Shown: in pieces, positions 21,211 to 30,599 of the stretch | Layout: every line of letters starts with the position of its first letter | Position numbering within the stretch: position 1 is the stretch's first letter | Assembly (NCBI GenBank): GCA_029232285.1 | Contig: JAOXFI010000048.1 | Location: 1-64,000 of the forward strand | Source: Agmasoma carcini (nom. nud.) | Lineage: Eukaryota; Microsporidia; Thelohaniidae | Length of the DNA stretch: 64,000 nucleotides | Direction: 5' to 3' | Position numbers and translations under genes: made by a program | Notes under the pieces: generated by a model | What the model saw: only the letters and a program-made list of their open reading frames with translations | Told to the model about the DNA's origin: nothing | Database searches by the model: none

Positions 21211-21629
21211 ATATAAATAAGCAAATAAATTTTCTTATAATATACTTTTATATGTGTGAGAAAGTGTTTGATTCATTTATTATTTTTAAAAAATTGAAAA
21301 TATTTTATTTCGAATATAAAATTGGTTGTATTTCTTTAAAAGGAATAATAAACATTTTTATATAAACATTATCACTAAACTACTGTTAATAAAAAGTCTA
21401 CATGATTTAAACCCAGCCAAAAGGATTAGCAATTTATTTAAAAGATGAATGTGCGCGATTCACCACAATAATAACAATTCTCTATCTTCAAATGGCTCGA
21501 AGATCATTATAACACTTAAAAATGTAAAAATATATCAATTTTTTTAAATATCATTTTTAAAACATGATTGATTATCTTAGTGGATGTTGTTCCCTCAATA
21601 AATTTAAGAAAAAAACAATCTTTAATAAC

Positions 21630-21760
21630 AAGGTTAGTTATCCAATATGTTTACTCAGGCTAAAGTATGAAAAATAACAAAATTAATATCAATTTTGAAT
21701 CTTTACGCTCATATTCACGTTTTCTACAAAAATCTTAATTATTAATCAAATTATAAATAA
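21630..21760 (+). repeat. R490 dispersed repeat, 5' fragment
   Basis: Only the 5' part is present: TTATCCAATATGTTTACTCA, AAAGTATGAAAAATAAC, TTAATATCAATTTTG and TTTTCTACAAAAATC. It ends where a reverse copy begins. Confidence 0.55.
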
Positions 21761-21764
21761 AGCT

Positions 21765-22075
21765 TAACTGTTAAAGGGGATATGGATATCCTTGTTCACT
21801 CTGGGAAGATGGTTTGCGGTCATATATAAGTTAGGATGTACTTGATGCCACTAAACCAGCTACAATATAAAATGGTGTCCTTAAAGTCTTACTGTCACTA
21901 TACATTTACCAAAGCAACAATATTGTATGGTCATTGATATCTGTTTTCGTCTCTTTTATATTCCTTTTTTACTTACTGGTACGCGAAAAAAAGTTTCCAA
22001 TCGATACTACTTTAAGTCTTTTTTCATACTTTCGCTTTACTAAGCATATTCTAAAAATAAACATTTTATTTTTAT
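21765..22075 (-). repeat. R490 dispersed repeat, internally deleted reverse copy
   Basis: Reverse orientation with landmarks GGATATCCTTGTTCACTCTG, GGTTTGCGGTC, TATATAAGTTAGGATGT, ATGGTGTCCTTAAAGTCTTA, TGTATGGTCATTGATATCTG and TCCAATCGATACTACTTTAA. It ends near AAGCATATTC. The 3' third and a middle segment are missing. Confidence 0.75.
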
Positions 22076-22079
22076 AAAT

Positions 22080-22380
22080 ATAAAAGAATGTATAAATGAA
22101 GAAAACGGAGGCCAATAATCATATTTTATTTGTACTTTGGTAAAATCAGTAGAAAAACTTAATTGTATAGTGACAGTAAGACTTTAAAGACACCATTTTA
22201 TATTGTATTTGTGTCTTCAAGAGTGATCTTTCCCTACCAATTAAAAAAGAGGGCCTACCCATCAACCGCAAACCAATTTCCCAGAATAAACAAAGTTATA
22301 AATATTCTCATGGCTCTGACCTGTTATAGCAATATTAGAAAATGTTTACACGTCGAGGCTTGGACTCTTTAAAAAGTTTG
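22080..22380 (+). repeat. R490 dispersed repeat, forward copy head to head with the previous one
   Basis: Shows GTGACAGTAAGACTTTAAAG, ACACCATTTTATATTGTAT, AAGAGTGATCTTTCCCTACC, AACCAATTTCCCAGAATAAA and GACCTGTTATAGC, ending at GGACTC. The two copies form an inverted pair with their 5' ends together. The open frame 22,163-22,372 lies inside the repeat and is not a gene. Confidence 0.75.
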
Positions 22381-23216
22381 TTTGAGAGTGACCTAAATAT
22401 AGAAGAACACCATTTAATAAATTTTATAAGAATTTGTAGTGATAAATCACACATTATTATGTTATTGTTACCCTTTGCGAGTTTTAGACCGTCTCGCACT
22501 TAAAACTGTTATTTTATCAAAAAGTAAATGAAATTATAAATATTTTTCTATAAGTCATCTTTGTCTATGTATTTTTTGATAAATAATCTTTTATTATATT
22601 TGTAAAAAAATAAAATTTATATCACCAAATATTAAAACCTTTAAAATTGAACTATTATGATTAACATCATTCCTTATAGGTCATGATCATTGTACAAATA
22701 ATTTTATACTCTAAATATACCATAAAATCATTAATATTTCAAATATAAATAATTTATAGACTTTCTTGGCACCTTTTACAATCAAAACTTGATAGGATGT
22801 AAATTAATCAATCAAAAAAGATCATAAATGTATATTATTACGTTATAACATTCAATCCAAGTACTTATGACTTATATATAATTATTATACACCTATTTAT
22901 ATCTAAATATCATTTATTTATATAATATTTCAACTATCTAATTATCAATCAAAAATATTTGTTTATATTACTTTCAATTTCAAAACAATTTCATTTGTTA
23001 GAAATTAAACAACAAAAACTTAAATAAATTGGTCAATTTTATTTGTTATTTTTGTATTTATTAAAATATTTGTTTGTTTATTTAATAATTGAATAAAAAC
23101 ACACATTTCAACTGTTAAAATACTTTAAATACCCATCCTTAACTTATTTATTTTTTTGTTTATTTTTAATCATTTTCTATTAATTTTGAAGCTATAAATA
23201 TTCAGAAAAAAGAGAT
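22381..23216. other. AT-rich spacer, no gene recognised
   Basis: Nothing recognisable beyond long A/T runs upstream of the next gene, whose start is marked by CCC at 23,217-23,219. Confidence 0.5.
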
Positions 23217-23219
23217 CCC
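23217..23219 (+). promoter_or_regulatory. CCC start signal
   Basis: AGAGATCCCATG places CCC directly in front of the ATG at 23,220, with no in-frame ATG further upstream before a stop. Confidence 0.5.
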
Positions 23220-24602
23220 ATGTTATTTTATCCAGCATTAGCTTTAGGTCAAATAGTAAATACCAAGGCTGAAAACGGTAAATATTCAAATACTCAATTT
23301 GAAATCTTAGCTGGTCAAGCAAATAATGTAGCAGATGAAGATGCTTTGTACAACAGTTTTGCTCAAAACAACAATGTTCAATTCTTTATTGATAATGATG
23401 CTTGTAATAAGGATTCAATTGTAAAGAATGCTGTCTATATGAAAGTACCAGCCGCTGCAAATGATAAAAAAATAGCAGTTAAGATTACAACAAAGGTCAA
23501 TGACTATGATGAGTCAACAACAACTGATCAAGATCTTTTACCTAAGAATTTTATTTTTAAAAATCAAACAAAGGCTCTTAATAATGAAGATGTAGTCCCA
23601 TCTGTCATTTCTAAGCCAGATGGCAGTATCTCTAATCTTTTAATCACTTATCCTATTGAAGATAACACAGAAGATAAAGTCTTCTTTTTAGGATTCATCA
23701 ATAGATCAGAAAAGGTTGTTGAAGATACATCTGTTCCAGATACATACAAAATAACTTCTGATATTTATACTAATACTCCTGCACCAGTAGAAGTTATATT
23801 AGATGATGTTGATTATAGTGTTAAAAGATTAACTGAAGACCAAGAATTATTAGCACGTGATCAATACTACAAAAATTATCTTGAGAATTGCTTAAAGCTA
23901 AATGTTAACGCCATTGATAAAGATAGTTACTTAAAAATCATATTCAATGAATCTTTGAACAAATCTTCCATTGCAAATGTATATTGCAACTCTAAATGCA
24001 CCGTAAACATCACCACATGCCATGATGCTGTTGTTCCTTGCATTTTCTCAAAATTTTATAGTATTAAAACAGAGGAAACTACAAAAATTTATGAAGCTAT
24101 TAAAAATATTGTAAAACCAGAAAATTACGCACAAGAATTGATTTGTATGAAATTCACAATCTGCTACATGCTTAAATTACATGTAAACTTAAATCAAGTT
24201 GCCGAAAATTGCTTAAAAACTTATCATTACGATAATTCAGTAATTAGTAATCTTTCTAATGTTTATAGTATTGAAATTGAATCTTTGATGATATCTCAAA
24301 AACAATACACTGCTATTCTATCATTCGTAGATGGTTATATAACCGAGGAAGATTTGGCTAAATTGGCCAATGATGATGCTTCATTACCATTAATTGTTGT
24401 TGATGCTGAAAATACAAATGTAAATGCTAAAAATACACCTAAACCAAAAAAGCCTGTTGCAACAAGGAGTAAGAAGACCAGTAAGACAGCCAAATCAGAA
24501 GGAGGTGTTGTTTCATGGATTTCTGAACATTACCTTGTTACCGGTGGCTGTGTAATCGGTATCACATCTATTGCAGTAGTTGTATACAACTTTGTACTTT
24601 GA
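23220..24602 (+). CDS. Unknown 460-residue protein with a C-terminal membrane anchor
   Basis: I do not recognise the family. The N-terminus (MLFYPALALGQIVN) is weakly hydrophobic and at best a marginal signal peptide. Residues 15-210 are acidic, Asn/Asp/Thr-rich and free of Cys except one. Residues 225-330 hold a cysteine-rich part (NCLKLN, VYCNSKCTVNITTCHD, VVPCIFSKF, ICMKFTICYML, ENCLKTY), suggesting disulfides or a zinc fold. A Lys/Ser/Thr linker at 408-425 (KPKKPVATRSKKTSKTAK) precedes a single hydrophobic helix that ends the protein (about 438-460). The layout fits a tail-anchored protein or one exposed on a membrane. The ATG is fixed by the adjacent CCC and an upstream stop. Codon use is more balanced than in neighbouring genes, suggesting good expression. 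Confidence 0.85.
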   Translation: MLFYPALALGQIVNTKAENGKYSNTQFEILAGQANNVADEDALYNSFAQNNNVQFFIDNDACNKDSIVKNAVYMKVPAAANDKKIAVKITTKVNDYDESTTTDQDLLPKNFIFKNQTKALNNEDVVPSVISKPDGSISNLLITYPIEDNTEDKVFFLGFINRSEKVVEDTSVPDTYKITSDIYTNTPAPVEVILDDVDYSVKRLTEDQELLARDQYYKNYLENCLKLNVNAIDKDSYLKIIFNESLNKSSIANVYCNSKCTVNITTCHDAVVPCIFSKFYSIKTEETTKIYEAIKNIVKPENYAQELICMKFTICYMLKLHVNLNQVAENCLKTYHYDNSVISNLSNVYSIEIESLMISQKQYTAILSFVDGYITEEDLAKLANDDASLPLIVVDAENTNVNAKNTPKPKKPVATRSKKTSKTAKSEGGVVSWISEHYLVTGGCVIGITSIAVVVYNFVL

Positions 24603-24754
24603 ATAAATACATTTTAGTGATATTTTATTGTTATAAATAGATCAATTTATATAAAATTTAAGGGGTTTTAATACTCATAAATGATTAAATTGTAACTTAT
24701 CCTATTATAACTGATTACAATTATTTTGGAAAAGTTTAAGGCTGATAAACTAGC

Positions 24755-24936
24755 AGTATAAATAAACACTTAGAGGAGAGTAGCCAGCTTAAGGATGGAA
24801 ACATCCTGAGAGGTTCAATGGATGCTCTCTTATATCTCCTCTATTAATTAATCAAAACGCTATGAATGTATGGTCGGTGTGAAGTACCAAGATACACAGC
24901 CCCTGAGATTGTAGGTTTTGTATTTGGTTCTTTTTT
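24755..24936 (+). ncRNA. Candidate structured RNA gene, family unknown
   Basis: This stretch is less AT-rich than its surroundings and folds well by eye. An outer 9-bp stem pairs TAGAGGAGA (24,771-24,779) with TCTCCTCTA (24,835-24,843). Inside it sit a perfect hairpin GGATG-GAAA-CATCC with a GNRA loop and a second stem GAGAG/CTCTC around GTTCAATGGATG, giving a three-way junction. TATAAATA lies just upstream (about 24,757) and a T6 run at 24,931-24,936 could stop RNA polymerase III. I checked for features of tRNA, 5S, U1-U6, SRP and RNase P/MRP and could not assign it. The strand is inferred from the TATA and T-run positions. It lies between the anchored protein and the subtilisin. Confidence 0.4.
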
Positions 24937-25046
24937 AAGCTAGTGTTTTCAAATAAAACAATAAATTATCAATTTTTTATAATTATTTTGTATATAATAA
25001 AACCCCATATAACTCTAATATATCACAAATAAATATCAAATATAAT

Positions 25047-26243
25047 TTAATTATAATTCATAAGCCTATAATATAACTTTCTAAGTGAAACACTAGTTAT
25101 TTCATTATTCTCAGCATCCTCTAAAATCTTATGATGTAACTCATCATTATCAAAGTTAGTTAGTCCTAAATAAATAGCCATAACACCAGTAACATGAGGT
25201 GTTGCCATGCTTGTACCACTCAACTCTTTATATCCTTCTATCCAACTAGACCTAATACCTTCACCAGGTGCAAAAATATCAACACAATCACCAATATTGC
25301 TGAAATCAGCCACATCATTGTTAGATTTGATAGCACCAACCGTTATTGCGGACTTAGATGAAGCAGGACTGTAATAACACGCATCAGAATGTTCATTACC
25401 GGCTGCAACACTAAAATGAACATTCATATTTCTATTTAAGTAATTAATAGCAAAATTAATTGCTTTACTTGACATACCACCTACACTCATATTAACTATA
25501 GCCTTTGGTGCTGCTATATTAGAAATGGATTTATTTTTTAACATACCAAAAATATAATTTAATGGTTTTTTGCTTAAATTATTTTCTAAAATATCATTAT
25601 AGTCTTTCATAACGAATTCAAGACCTTCAAGTATTTGACTTATCTGCCCCATTCCTGATTTACCAAGTATTTTAACAGCCCTGATTTGAGCCTTTCGTGC
25701 TATACCAATGCTTCTACCTGCTATAATACCACTTACATGAGTGCCATGTCCATTTTCATCATAATCTATATTATCTACTACGTTTTTAGCTAGTACAGCC
25801 CTATTTTCGAACTCAGGATGACTTATGTTGATACCTGTGTCTAAAACATAAACAATAACATTTTCACCGCCATTTTGTAGATATTTGTATTTAGAACCAG
25901 TTAAATATTTTAAATTCCAAGGTGCATCAATTTGATCAACAAAATTTAATTCTGTATTATTTGAAAAGGTTTGATTTGACTTAATTTTATAATTAATTTG
26001 AGATTCTGTTTTATGACTTTTAAACATGATTTTGAATGGTAAATTTGGTTCAATTGATTCTATTTTTGGATGATTTTCCAATTTTTTTAAAGTTTTATCA
26101 GTTAGATTTGCATGCATACCAATAAAATTTCTTTTTATGATTTGATCTTCATCATCCAACAATGGTTTTATGTCTTCAGTTGATATTTGATCCTTAAACA
26201 CAACTATGTAATCTTTTGCACTTATGATATTGAATATTAGCAT
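25047..26243 (-). CDS. Subtilisin-like serine protease
   Basis: This is a secreted subtilase of the S8 family. A short hydrophobic start (MLIFNIISA) and an I9-type propeptide (about residues 11-70) come first, then the catalytic domain. It has Asp135 (VLDTGINISHPEF), His169 (NGHGTHVSGIIAG), the oxyanion Asn283 (AAGNEHSDACYYSP) and Ser345 (LSGTSMATPH). All four are intact, so an active enzyme is expected. At 398 residues it has no P-domain or transmembrane tail. Microsporidian subtilisins have been located at the spore poles and linked to wall or polar tube maturation. That role is transferred from the family and not shown here. An insertion of about 25 residues (DILENNLSKKPLNY and following) precedes the Asn motif. 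Confidence 0.93.
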   Translation of the reverse strand: MLIFNIISAKDYIVVFKDQISTEDIKPLLDDEDQIIKRNFIGMHANLTDKTLKKLENHPKIESIEPNLPFKIMFKSHKTESQINYKIKSNQTFSNNTELNFVDQIDAPWNLKYLTGSKYKYLQNGGENVIVYVLDTGINISHPEFENRAVLAKNVVDNIDYDENGHGTHVSGIIAGRSIGIARKAQIRAVKILGKSGMGQISQILEGLEFVMKDYNDILENNLSKKPLNYIFGMLKNKSISNIAAPKAIVNMSVGGMSSKAINFAINYLNRNMNVHFSVAAGNEHSDACYYSPASSKSAITVGAIKSNNDVADFSNIGDCVDIFAPGEGIRSSWIEGYKELSGTSMATPHVTGVMAIYLGLTNFDNDELHHKILEDAENNEITSVSLRKLYYRLMNYN

Positions 26244-26411
26244 AAGAAAATAAAATATTTTTTCTTAAATAGTTTGAAACAGGTTTTATGCATATAAATA
26301 TTTATATTTAAAAAATATTGATATCAAGTTCGATTCTTACAAACAAGATAAATATTATTAAAAATGTAAAATATTACATTTTTAATCAATTAAGAACCAA
26401 AAATAAAATTT

Positions 26412-27995
26412 TTAATCTTTAATAACAATTAAAGGCTTAAGTTTAACGACCTTCTTTGATATTTCACATTTTTCACAATGATCAACAACCCTATCAATAT
26501 CCTTGTAACAATCTGGACTCTCCTCTACTAAACTTCTCTCATATCTAAATACTATTCCTAAGTCTTTTAGCTTATTTTCCACCTCCTCAATTGTGAATTT
26601 AGATTTAGCCTCACTTCTGCTTATTGATCTACCTGCACCATGAACTGTAGACCAGTTAGTTTTCTCCGAATTCCAGCCACTTAATAAATATGAAGATGTT
26701 CCCATTGAACCACCTACTGGTACTATGCTAAAGTTACCAATGTTTGTATTTTGAATATTTAAATTATTTTCAGTTAAAAATTTTGATAAATTTTCTTGAA
26801 TATAATTTTTATATAATTTTGAAGGAATACAAAATGAAGTTCCTTTTCTATAAACCAGTGGTTTTTCACTATTCATAGTCCCTGATTCATCATCAATATT
26901 AGTCATGGCCATTGATCCATCATCAATATTATTAATATTACCATCAATACCATCAATATTAGTCATGGCCATTGATCCATCATCAATATCATTAATATTA
27001 CCATCAATACCATCAATATTAGTCATGGCCATTGATCCATCATCAATATCATCAATATTACCATTTTTAACATCATTATTATTAATATTACCATTTTTAC
27101 CATCATTTTCATCCTCTTTAACTATATTATGACATACATCAGCCAATAATTCAGCATCAAAATATTTTCTAATCTCAATAGTTATATGACTTCTATTACA
27201 AAAAGCAAAATTAGATATTGCCTTTATATCTTCTAAATAAGTCTTTCTTTTGTTATTTAAATATTCAGTACATAATGAATGGCCCACCCCTCTGCTTCCT
27301 GTATGAATCATAATTAATATTTGATTTTCCAATAAATTTAAACTATCAGCTATTTCCTTATTAATTACATTGCTAACATACTGAACTTCAATAAAATGAT
27401 TGCCAGCACCTAAACTACCCAATTCCTTCATAGCTTTACCCTTAATTTTTTGTGATAAAGTATTTTTAGTGATCATAGAACCAAAGCTTTCAGTTTTTAT
27501 TAAATCATTGAAGGGAATTAAATTATTTTTGTACATGCCCAGCATTCCTTCATTTAATAATTGATTTATATATTTAATTGAGTAGTTGTTAGTGTTTTTA
27601 CTGTTGAGACCTGTTTTTATCTTTATAAAATTGGCAAATTCCGATTTTGAATAAGAATTATAGCCATCACAGGTATTAATTTTATTTTTTATATAAATTT
27701 TATCATTTTTATAAAAACCATTTAATTTCAAGACTCTAACACCACAATTTATATCAAAACCGATTGCTTGTGGTATAATTTTGGATGTTTTAACGACTGA
27801 ACCTATTGGAAAGTCATAGCCTTTGTGAAAATCTGGTAATGCAATTATTTGATTGAAATCTCTGTTAAAGAAATCAGAATGAATGTGAAAGTCTTTAATA
27901 AAGTCTGATTGAGCATCTTCATCCAAAAATAATTCAGAATTATCAAACTTTAGACTGAAAGGAGAAGTTTTAAAATTTTTGTTAAAATTTGACAT
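26412..27995 (-). CDS. RTCB: RtcB RNA ligase with an in-frame repeat insertion
   Basis: RtcB joins tRNA exon halves (and HAC1/XBP1-type RNAs) using GTP and Mn. Motifs in order are DINCGVRVL (metal-binding Asp81 and Cys84), GSLGAGNHFIEV, HTGSRGVGH, PVGGSMGTSSYLLSG, and HGAGR with His452, the GMP-accepting histidine. The C-terminus VVDHCEKCEISKKVVKLKP is typical. Between the helix ending in VCHNIVKED and VYRKG, where other RtcB proteins join directly, about 90 extra residues are inserted. They include three copies of a 20-residue Asp/Ile/Asn/Gly unit (MTNIDGIDGNINDIDDGSMA). The insertion sits in a loop and leaves every catalytic residue intact. The enzyme may use the archease helper; none is in this window. 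There is no CCC before this ATG. Confidence 0.93.
   Translation of the reverse strand: MSNFNKNFKTSPFSLKFDNSELFLDEDAQSDFIKDFHIHSDFFNRDFNQIIALPDFHKGYDFPIGSVVKTSKIIPQAIGFDINCGVRVLKLNGFYKNDKIYIKNKINTCDGYNSYSKSEFANFIKIKTGLNSKNTNNYSIKYINQLLNEGMLGMYKNNLIPFNDLIKTESFGSMITKNTLSQKIKGKAMKELGSLGAGNHFIEVQYVSNVINKEIADSLNLLENQILIMIHTGSRGVGHSLCTEYLNNKRKTYLEDIKAISNFAFCNRSHITIEIRKYFDAELLADVCHNIVKEDENDGKNGNINNNDVKNGNIDDIDDGSMAMTNIDGIDGNINDIDDGSMAMTNIDGIDGNINNIDDGSMAMTNIDDESGTMNSEKPLVYRKGTSFCIPSKLYKNYIQENLSKFLTENNLNIQNTNIGNFSIVPVGGSMGTSSYLLSGWNSEKTNWSTVHGAGRSISRSEAKSKFTIEEVENKLKDLGIVFRYERSLVEESPDCYKDIDRVVDHCEKCEISKKVVKLKPLIVIKD
26901..27080 (+). repeat. 60-bp tandem repeat inside RTCB (three copies)
   Basis: Units start with AGTCATGGCCATTGATCCAT at 26,901, 26,961 and 27,021 and are nearly identical. 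The unit length is a multiple of three, so copy-number change would not break the RtcB frame. Shorter GATGATATTGATGG-type units flank it. Confidence 0.9.
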
Positions 27996-28055
27996 AATTT
28001 TTTTTGAAAATTTTTTAAAATACTAAATTTTAAATAATAGTATATTATATATTGA

Positions 28056-28100
28056 TAGATTGTGGTAGGATTAGTCAGATTATAGGGGGTCTCCATCTAA
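28056..28100 (+). repeat. Isolated end of a foldback-type element
   Basis: ATTATAGGGGGTCTCCATCT matches the terminus of the foldback element at 32,819 (TTATAGGGGTTCTTCATC). Just before it lies GTAGGATTAGTCAGAT, which recurs inverted at both minisatellite borders (4,443 and 29,162). This is a single end; no partner end is seen nearby. Confidence 0.5.
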
Positions 28101-28311
28101 TTCAATATATGTGTAAAATTTTCAAATAGTACAAACATGTTTTTTTATTAAATAATTTATTTATTGCTATGAATATATACAAATAATAGAAAAAAATATT
28201 AAATTAAAATTTTATTTGCAGATTGGTATGAAAAGTTTGTAATTAGATGTATAATTTATATATTTATAAAAATTATTTTATTTTTCTTATATAATATCCA
28301 CATATACTCAA

Positions 28312-28689
28312 TTATTCATGATTCAAAGTATAAATAAAACCTTTATCAAAGTGTTTCTTTATTATTCTAAGTCTTAATAATTTACTTAACACTTCAATAA
28401 CTTTATATTTGTTAATCTTTTGTTTCTTAACTATTTCATCTAAACTAATTTTACCATTTTCTTTTATGTAATCATAAATTTGTTTACCAATCAAATTTAG
28501 TTTCTCATTTCCTAAATCAAAGCTTTTAACACTTTTAGTTACATTTATTACCTTTTTAGTGGTGTTACTATATAAAGAATAGGTATCTAAGGCTAAGAGG
28601 AATGCCTGTAGCTTTAAATTAAAGTTTTTAATGGTTTTTTGTTGTTTTTTTATTATTTTTACTTTATCTTCTATGTCATCCAAAATCAT
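28312..28689 (-). CDS. Small protein with a winged-helix-like C-terminus
   Basis: The 125-residue protein starts with a basic, helical, probably coiled-coil segment (residues 1-35). Residues about 65-122 then have the look of a winged helix: LIGKQIYDYIKENGKISLDE (helix 1), IVKKQKINKYKVIEVLSKLL (helices 2-3), then RIIKKHFDKGFIYTLN (wing). Such domains bind DNA or act in protein complexes. The family is not recognised; it could be a subunit of a transcription or replication complex shortened beyond recognition. ACCC lies two bases before the ATG, consistent with the start. It lies next to a large minisatellite. Confidence 0.65.
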   Translation of the reverse strand: MILDDIEDKVKIIKKQQKTIKNFNLKLQAFLLALDTYSLYSNTTKKVINVTKSVKSFDLGNEKLNLIGKQIYDYIKENGKISLDEIVKKQKINKYKVIEVLSKLLRLRIIKKHFDKGFIYTLNHE

Positions 28690-28690
28690 T

Positions 28691-28693
28691 GGG
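28691..28693 (-). promoter_or_regulatory. CCC start signal
   Basis: The minus strand reads TTTACCCAATGATT, with CCC two bases before the ATG of the winged-helix-like gene. Confidence 0.45.
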
Positions 28694-28737
28694 TAAATTT
28701 TTTAGATATTGAATTTGTAATAATATTTGTTACTAAC

Positions 28738-29185
28738 CTTGACATGGCTAATCAATCTGACCATGTCTGAATATGTATGACTATGTCTGACCATATCTGA
28801 CTATATCTGACCATGTCTGAATATTTCTGATTATGTCTGATCTTGACCATCTGACCATGTCTGAATATTTCTGATTATGTCTGACTATATCTGACTATAT
28901 CTGACTATGTCTGGCCATGTCTGAATATGTATGACCATGTCTGAATATGTATGACCATGTCTGAATATGTATGACCATGTCTGACTATGTCTGAATATGT
29001 CTGAATATGTCTGATTATGTCTGATCTTGACCATCTGACCATTTGACCATGTCTGACCATGTCTGATCTTGACCATCTTGACCATTTGACCATTTGACCA
29101 TGTCTGATCTTGACCATCTTGACCATCTGACCATGTCTGAATATGTCTGAACATGGCTATCTGACTAATCCTACTATAATCTCAC
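28738..29185 (+). repeat. TGACCATGTC minisatellite, array 2
   Basis: About forty copies of 10-bp units such as TGACCATGTC, TGAATATGTC, TGATTATGTC and TGATCTTGAC. The longer-period blocks CTGAATATGTATGACCATGT are repeated three times in a row. The borders are ACTAACCTTGACATGGCTAA and CTGACTAATCCTACTATAAT, as for array 1. Open frames on the minus strand here (28,885-29,154) are repeat translations, not genes. Confidence 0.9.
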
Positions 29186-29259
29186 TATAACACTTTAATA
29201 CATTTCTATATTTTTCCCTCCATTTCCTGTTAAACAAAATCTTTATAAAAAAAATAAGC

Positions 29260-30261
29260 ATGGTAGAAGAAAAAGATTTAGATAACATATTTAAAGATAA
29301 GTTATATGTTAAAAAGAAGATACTTACACCTAAAAACTATTGTAAGGTCAGTAAAGCAGAGCCTGAAGAGTTAGATTTTGATATTTCACATTTTAAGGAA
29401 TTTTTAAATAAAGAAATTGAGTTGGAGAATTCCTATAAAGTTGAAGATGAAGGAATGTACAACTTTAAAGATAAAGTATATAACATTCCAACTGTTAAAA
29501 TAGATAATTATAACTTAAATGATGAGTATTTAAATGGTGGATCAACTGATCTAAGAGGTAGTAGATCAAAAGTAGTAACTTTCAACATACCAAGTGAAAA
29601 TTTACCTAACATATCTGTTAGTGCACCAGCAATGGTACCATCAACGGTTATTCGTTCAGCTGTTGCTGTAACACCATCAGATACACCTGCAACAGAAAAT
29701 ATTGCACCTGAAACAGGTATTATTGCACCTAGTTCAGATAATTCACCACCTATATCAGCTTCTATACCACCTACATTATTACCATCTATATCACCCACAT
29801 CAGGTACATTACCACCTACATCATTACCATCTATACCACCTATATCAGCTTCTACTGCACCTACATCAACTATTTCACCACCTAATAATTATAATGATGA
29901 ATATTTTAAAGATTTATTTAGAGGTAAAAATACTTTTGAAGAAAAATACAAAATAATTGAAAATGAATTTATAAATTTAGTATCAACACATAAAAAAACA
30001 TTAGAAATTAGATCAAAACTTTATAAATTTATTAATAATGAAATTTTAAGTATAAAAAAAGAATATTTTAATAAAATTGAAGATATAAAAGAAAAAAATA
30101 AAAATTTAGAAAAAAAATTAAATGAAGCAGAAAATCAAATAAGAGAATATGAAAATAACATTAATAGCTTTAAAAATGATGTTTATAGTAAGTCAAAGGA
30201 TTGGATTGAAGATGTACAAAATAAAGTAAGTGAATATTTGAAGAATAAAATAAATAGATAA
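29260..30261 (+). CDS. Unknown 333-residue protein: Pro/Ser/Thr-rich middle, coiled-coil end
   Basis: The protein has three parts. Residues 1-90 are acidic and basic, with KDKLYVKKKILTPKNY and DFDISHFKEFLNKEIE. Residues about 115-210 are low-complexity Pro/Ser/Thr/Ile with recurring 'PP(I/T)S..(I/L)PP' units. Residues 216-333 are a Lys/Glu-rich coiled coil ending in KSKDWIEDVQNKVSEYLKNK. There is no signal peptide or membrane helix. The layout suggests a cytoskeletal, nuclear or scaffold protein, but I recognise no family. The minus-strand frame 29,508-29,798 is a shadow of the low-complexity part. There is no CCC at the start, and the 3' flank begins directly with a tandem repeat. Confidence 0.75.
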   Translation: MVEEKDLDNIFKDKLYVKKKILTPKNYCKVSKAEPEELDFDISHFKEFLNKEIELENSYKVEDEGMYNFKDKVYNIPTVKIDNYNLNDEYLNGGSTDLRGSRSKVVTFNIPSENLPNISVSAPAMVPSTVIRSAVAVTPSDTPATENIAPETGIIAPSSDNSPPISASIPPTLLPSISPTSGTLPPTSLPSIPPISASTAPTSTISPPNNYNDEYFKDLFRGKNTFEEKYKIIENEFINLVSTHKKTLEIRSKLYKFINNEILSIKKEYFNKIEDIKEKNKNLEKKLNEAENQIREYENNINSFKNDVYSKSKDWIEDVQNKVSEYLKNKINR

Positions 30262-30264
30262 TTA

Positions 30265-30385
30265 GTTAGTTTAGTTATTAAGATTAGTTAGTTAATCAGA
30301 TTAGTTAGTTAGTCAGATTAGTTAGTTAGTCAGATTAGTTAGTTAGTTATTAAGATTAGTTAGTCAGGTTAGTTAGTTATAATAT
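30265..30385 (+). repeat. GATTAGTTAGTTAGTCA tandem repeat
   Basis: About six units of 16-21 bp built from TTAGTTAGT and CAGATTAG start four bases after the stop codon of the upstream gene. Confidence 0.85.
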
Positions 30386-30599
30386 ATTTTCATATCATGA
30401 GAGTTTAGCAAACTTACAGAAGGAAATATTCAAATTATAAGAGTCTTAGTATATTTATCTATAAAAAATACTAACCAAAGGTCATTGTACAGCATCAATA
30501 TTTATTTATTTATTTTTACATTCTATAAAAATAAGATTAGAAATTTTGATAATAATAAAAAGTTTATTTATTTAATATATTGTTCTGATAAGGTAAGAA

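Noticed and set aside
24755..24936. tRNA, 5S rRNA, SRP or RNase P RNA
   Set aside because: Required conserved boxes are missing, so only an unassigned RNA candidate is reported.
28885..29154. Two overlapping 73-89 residue open frames on the minus strand
   Set aside because: They only translate the minisatellite.
28738..29185. CRISPR-like array
   Set aside because: The repeats are 10-bp degenerate units without unique spacers, in a eukaryote; this is a minisatellite.
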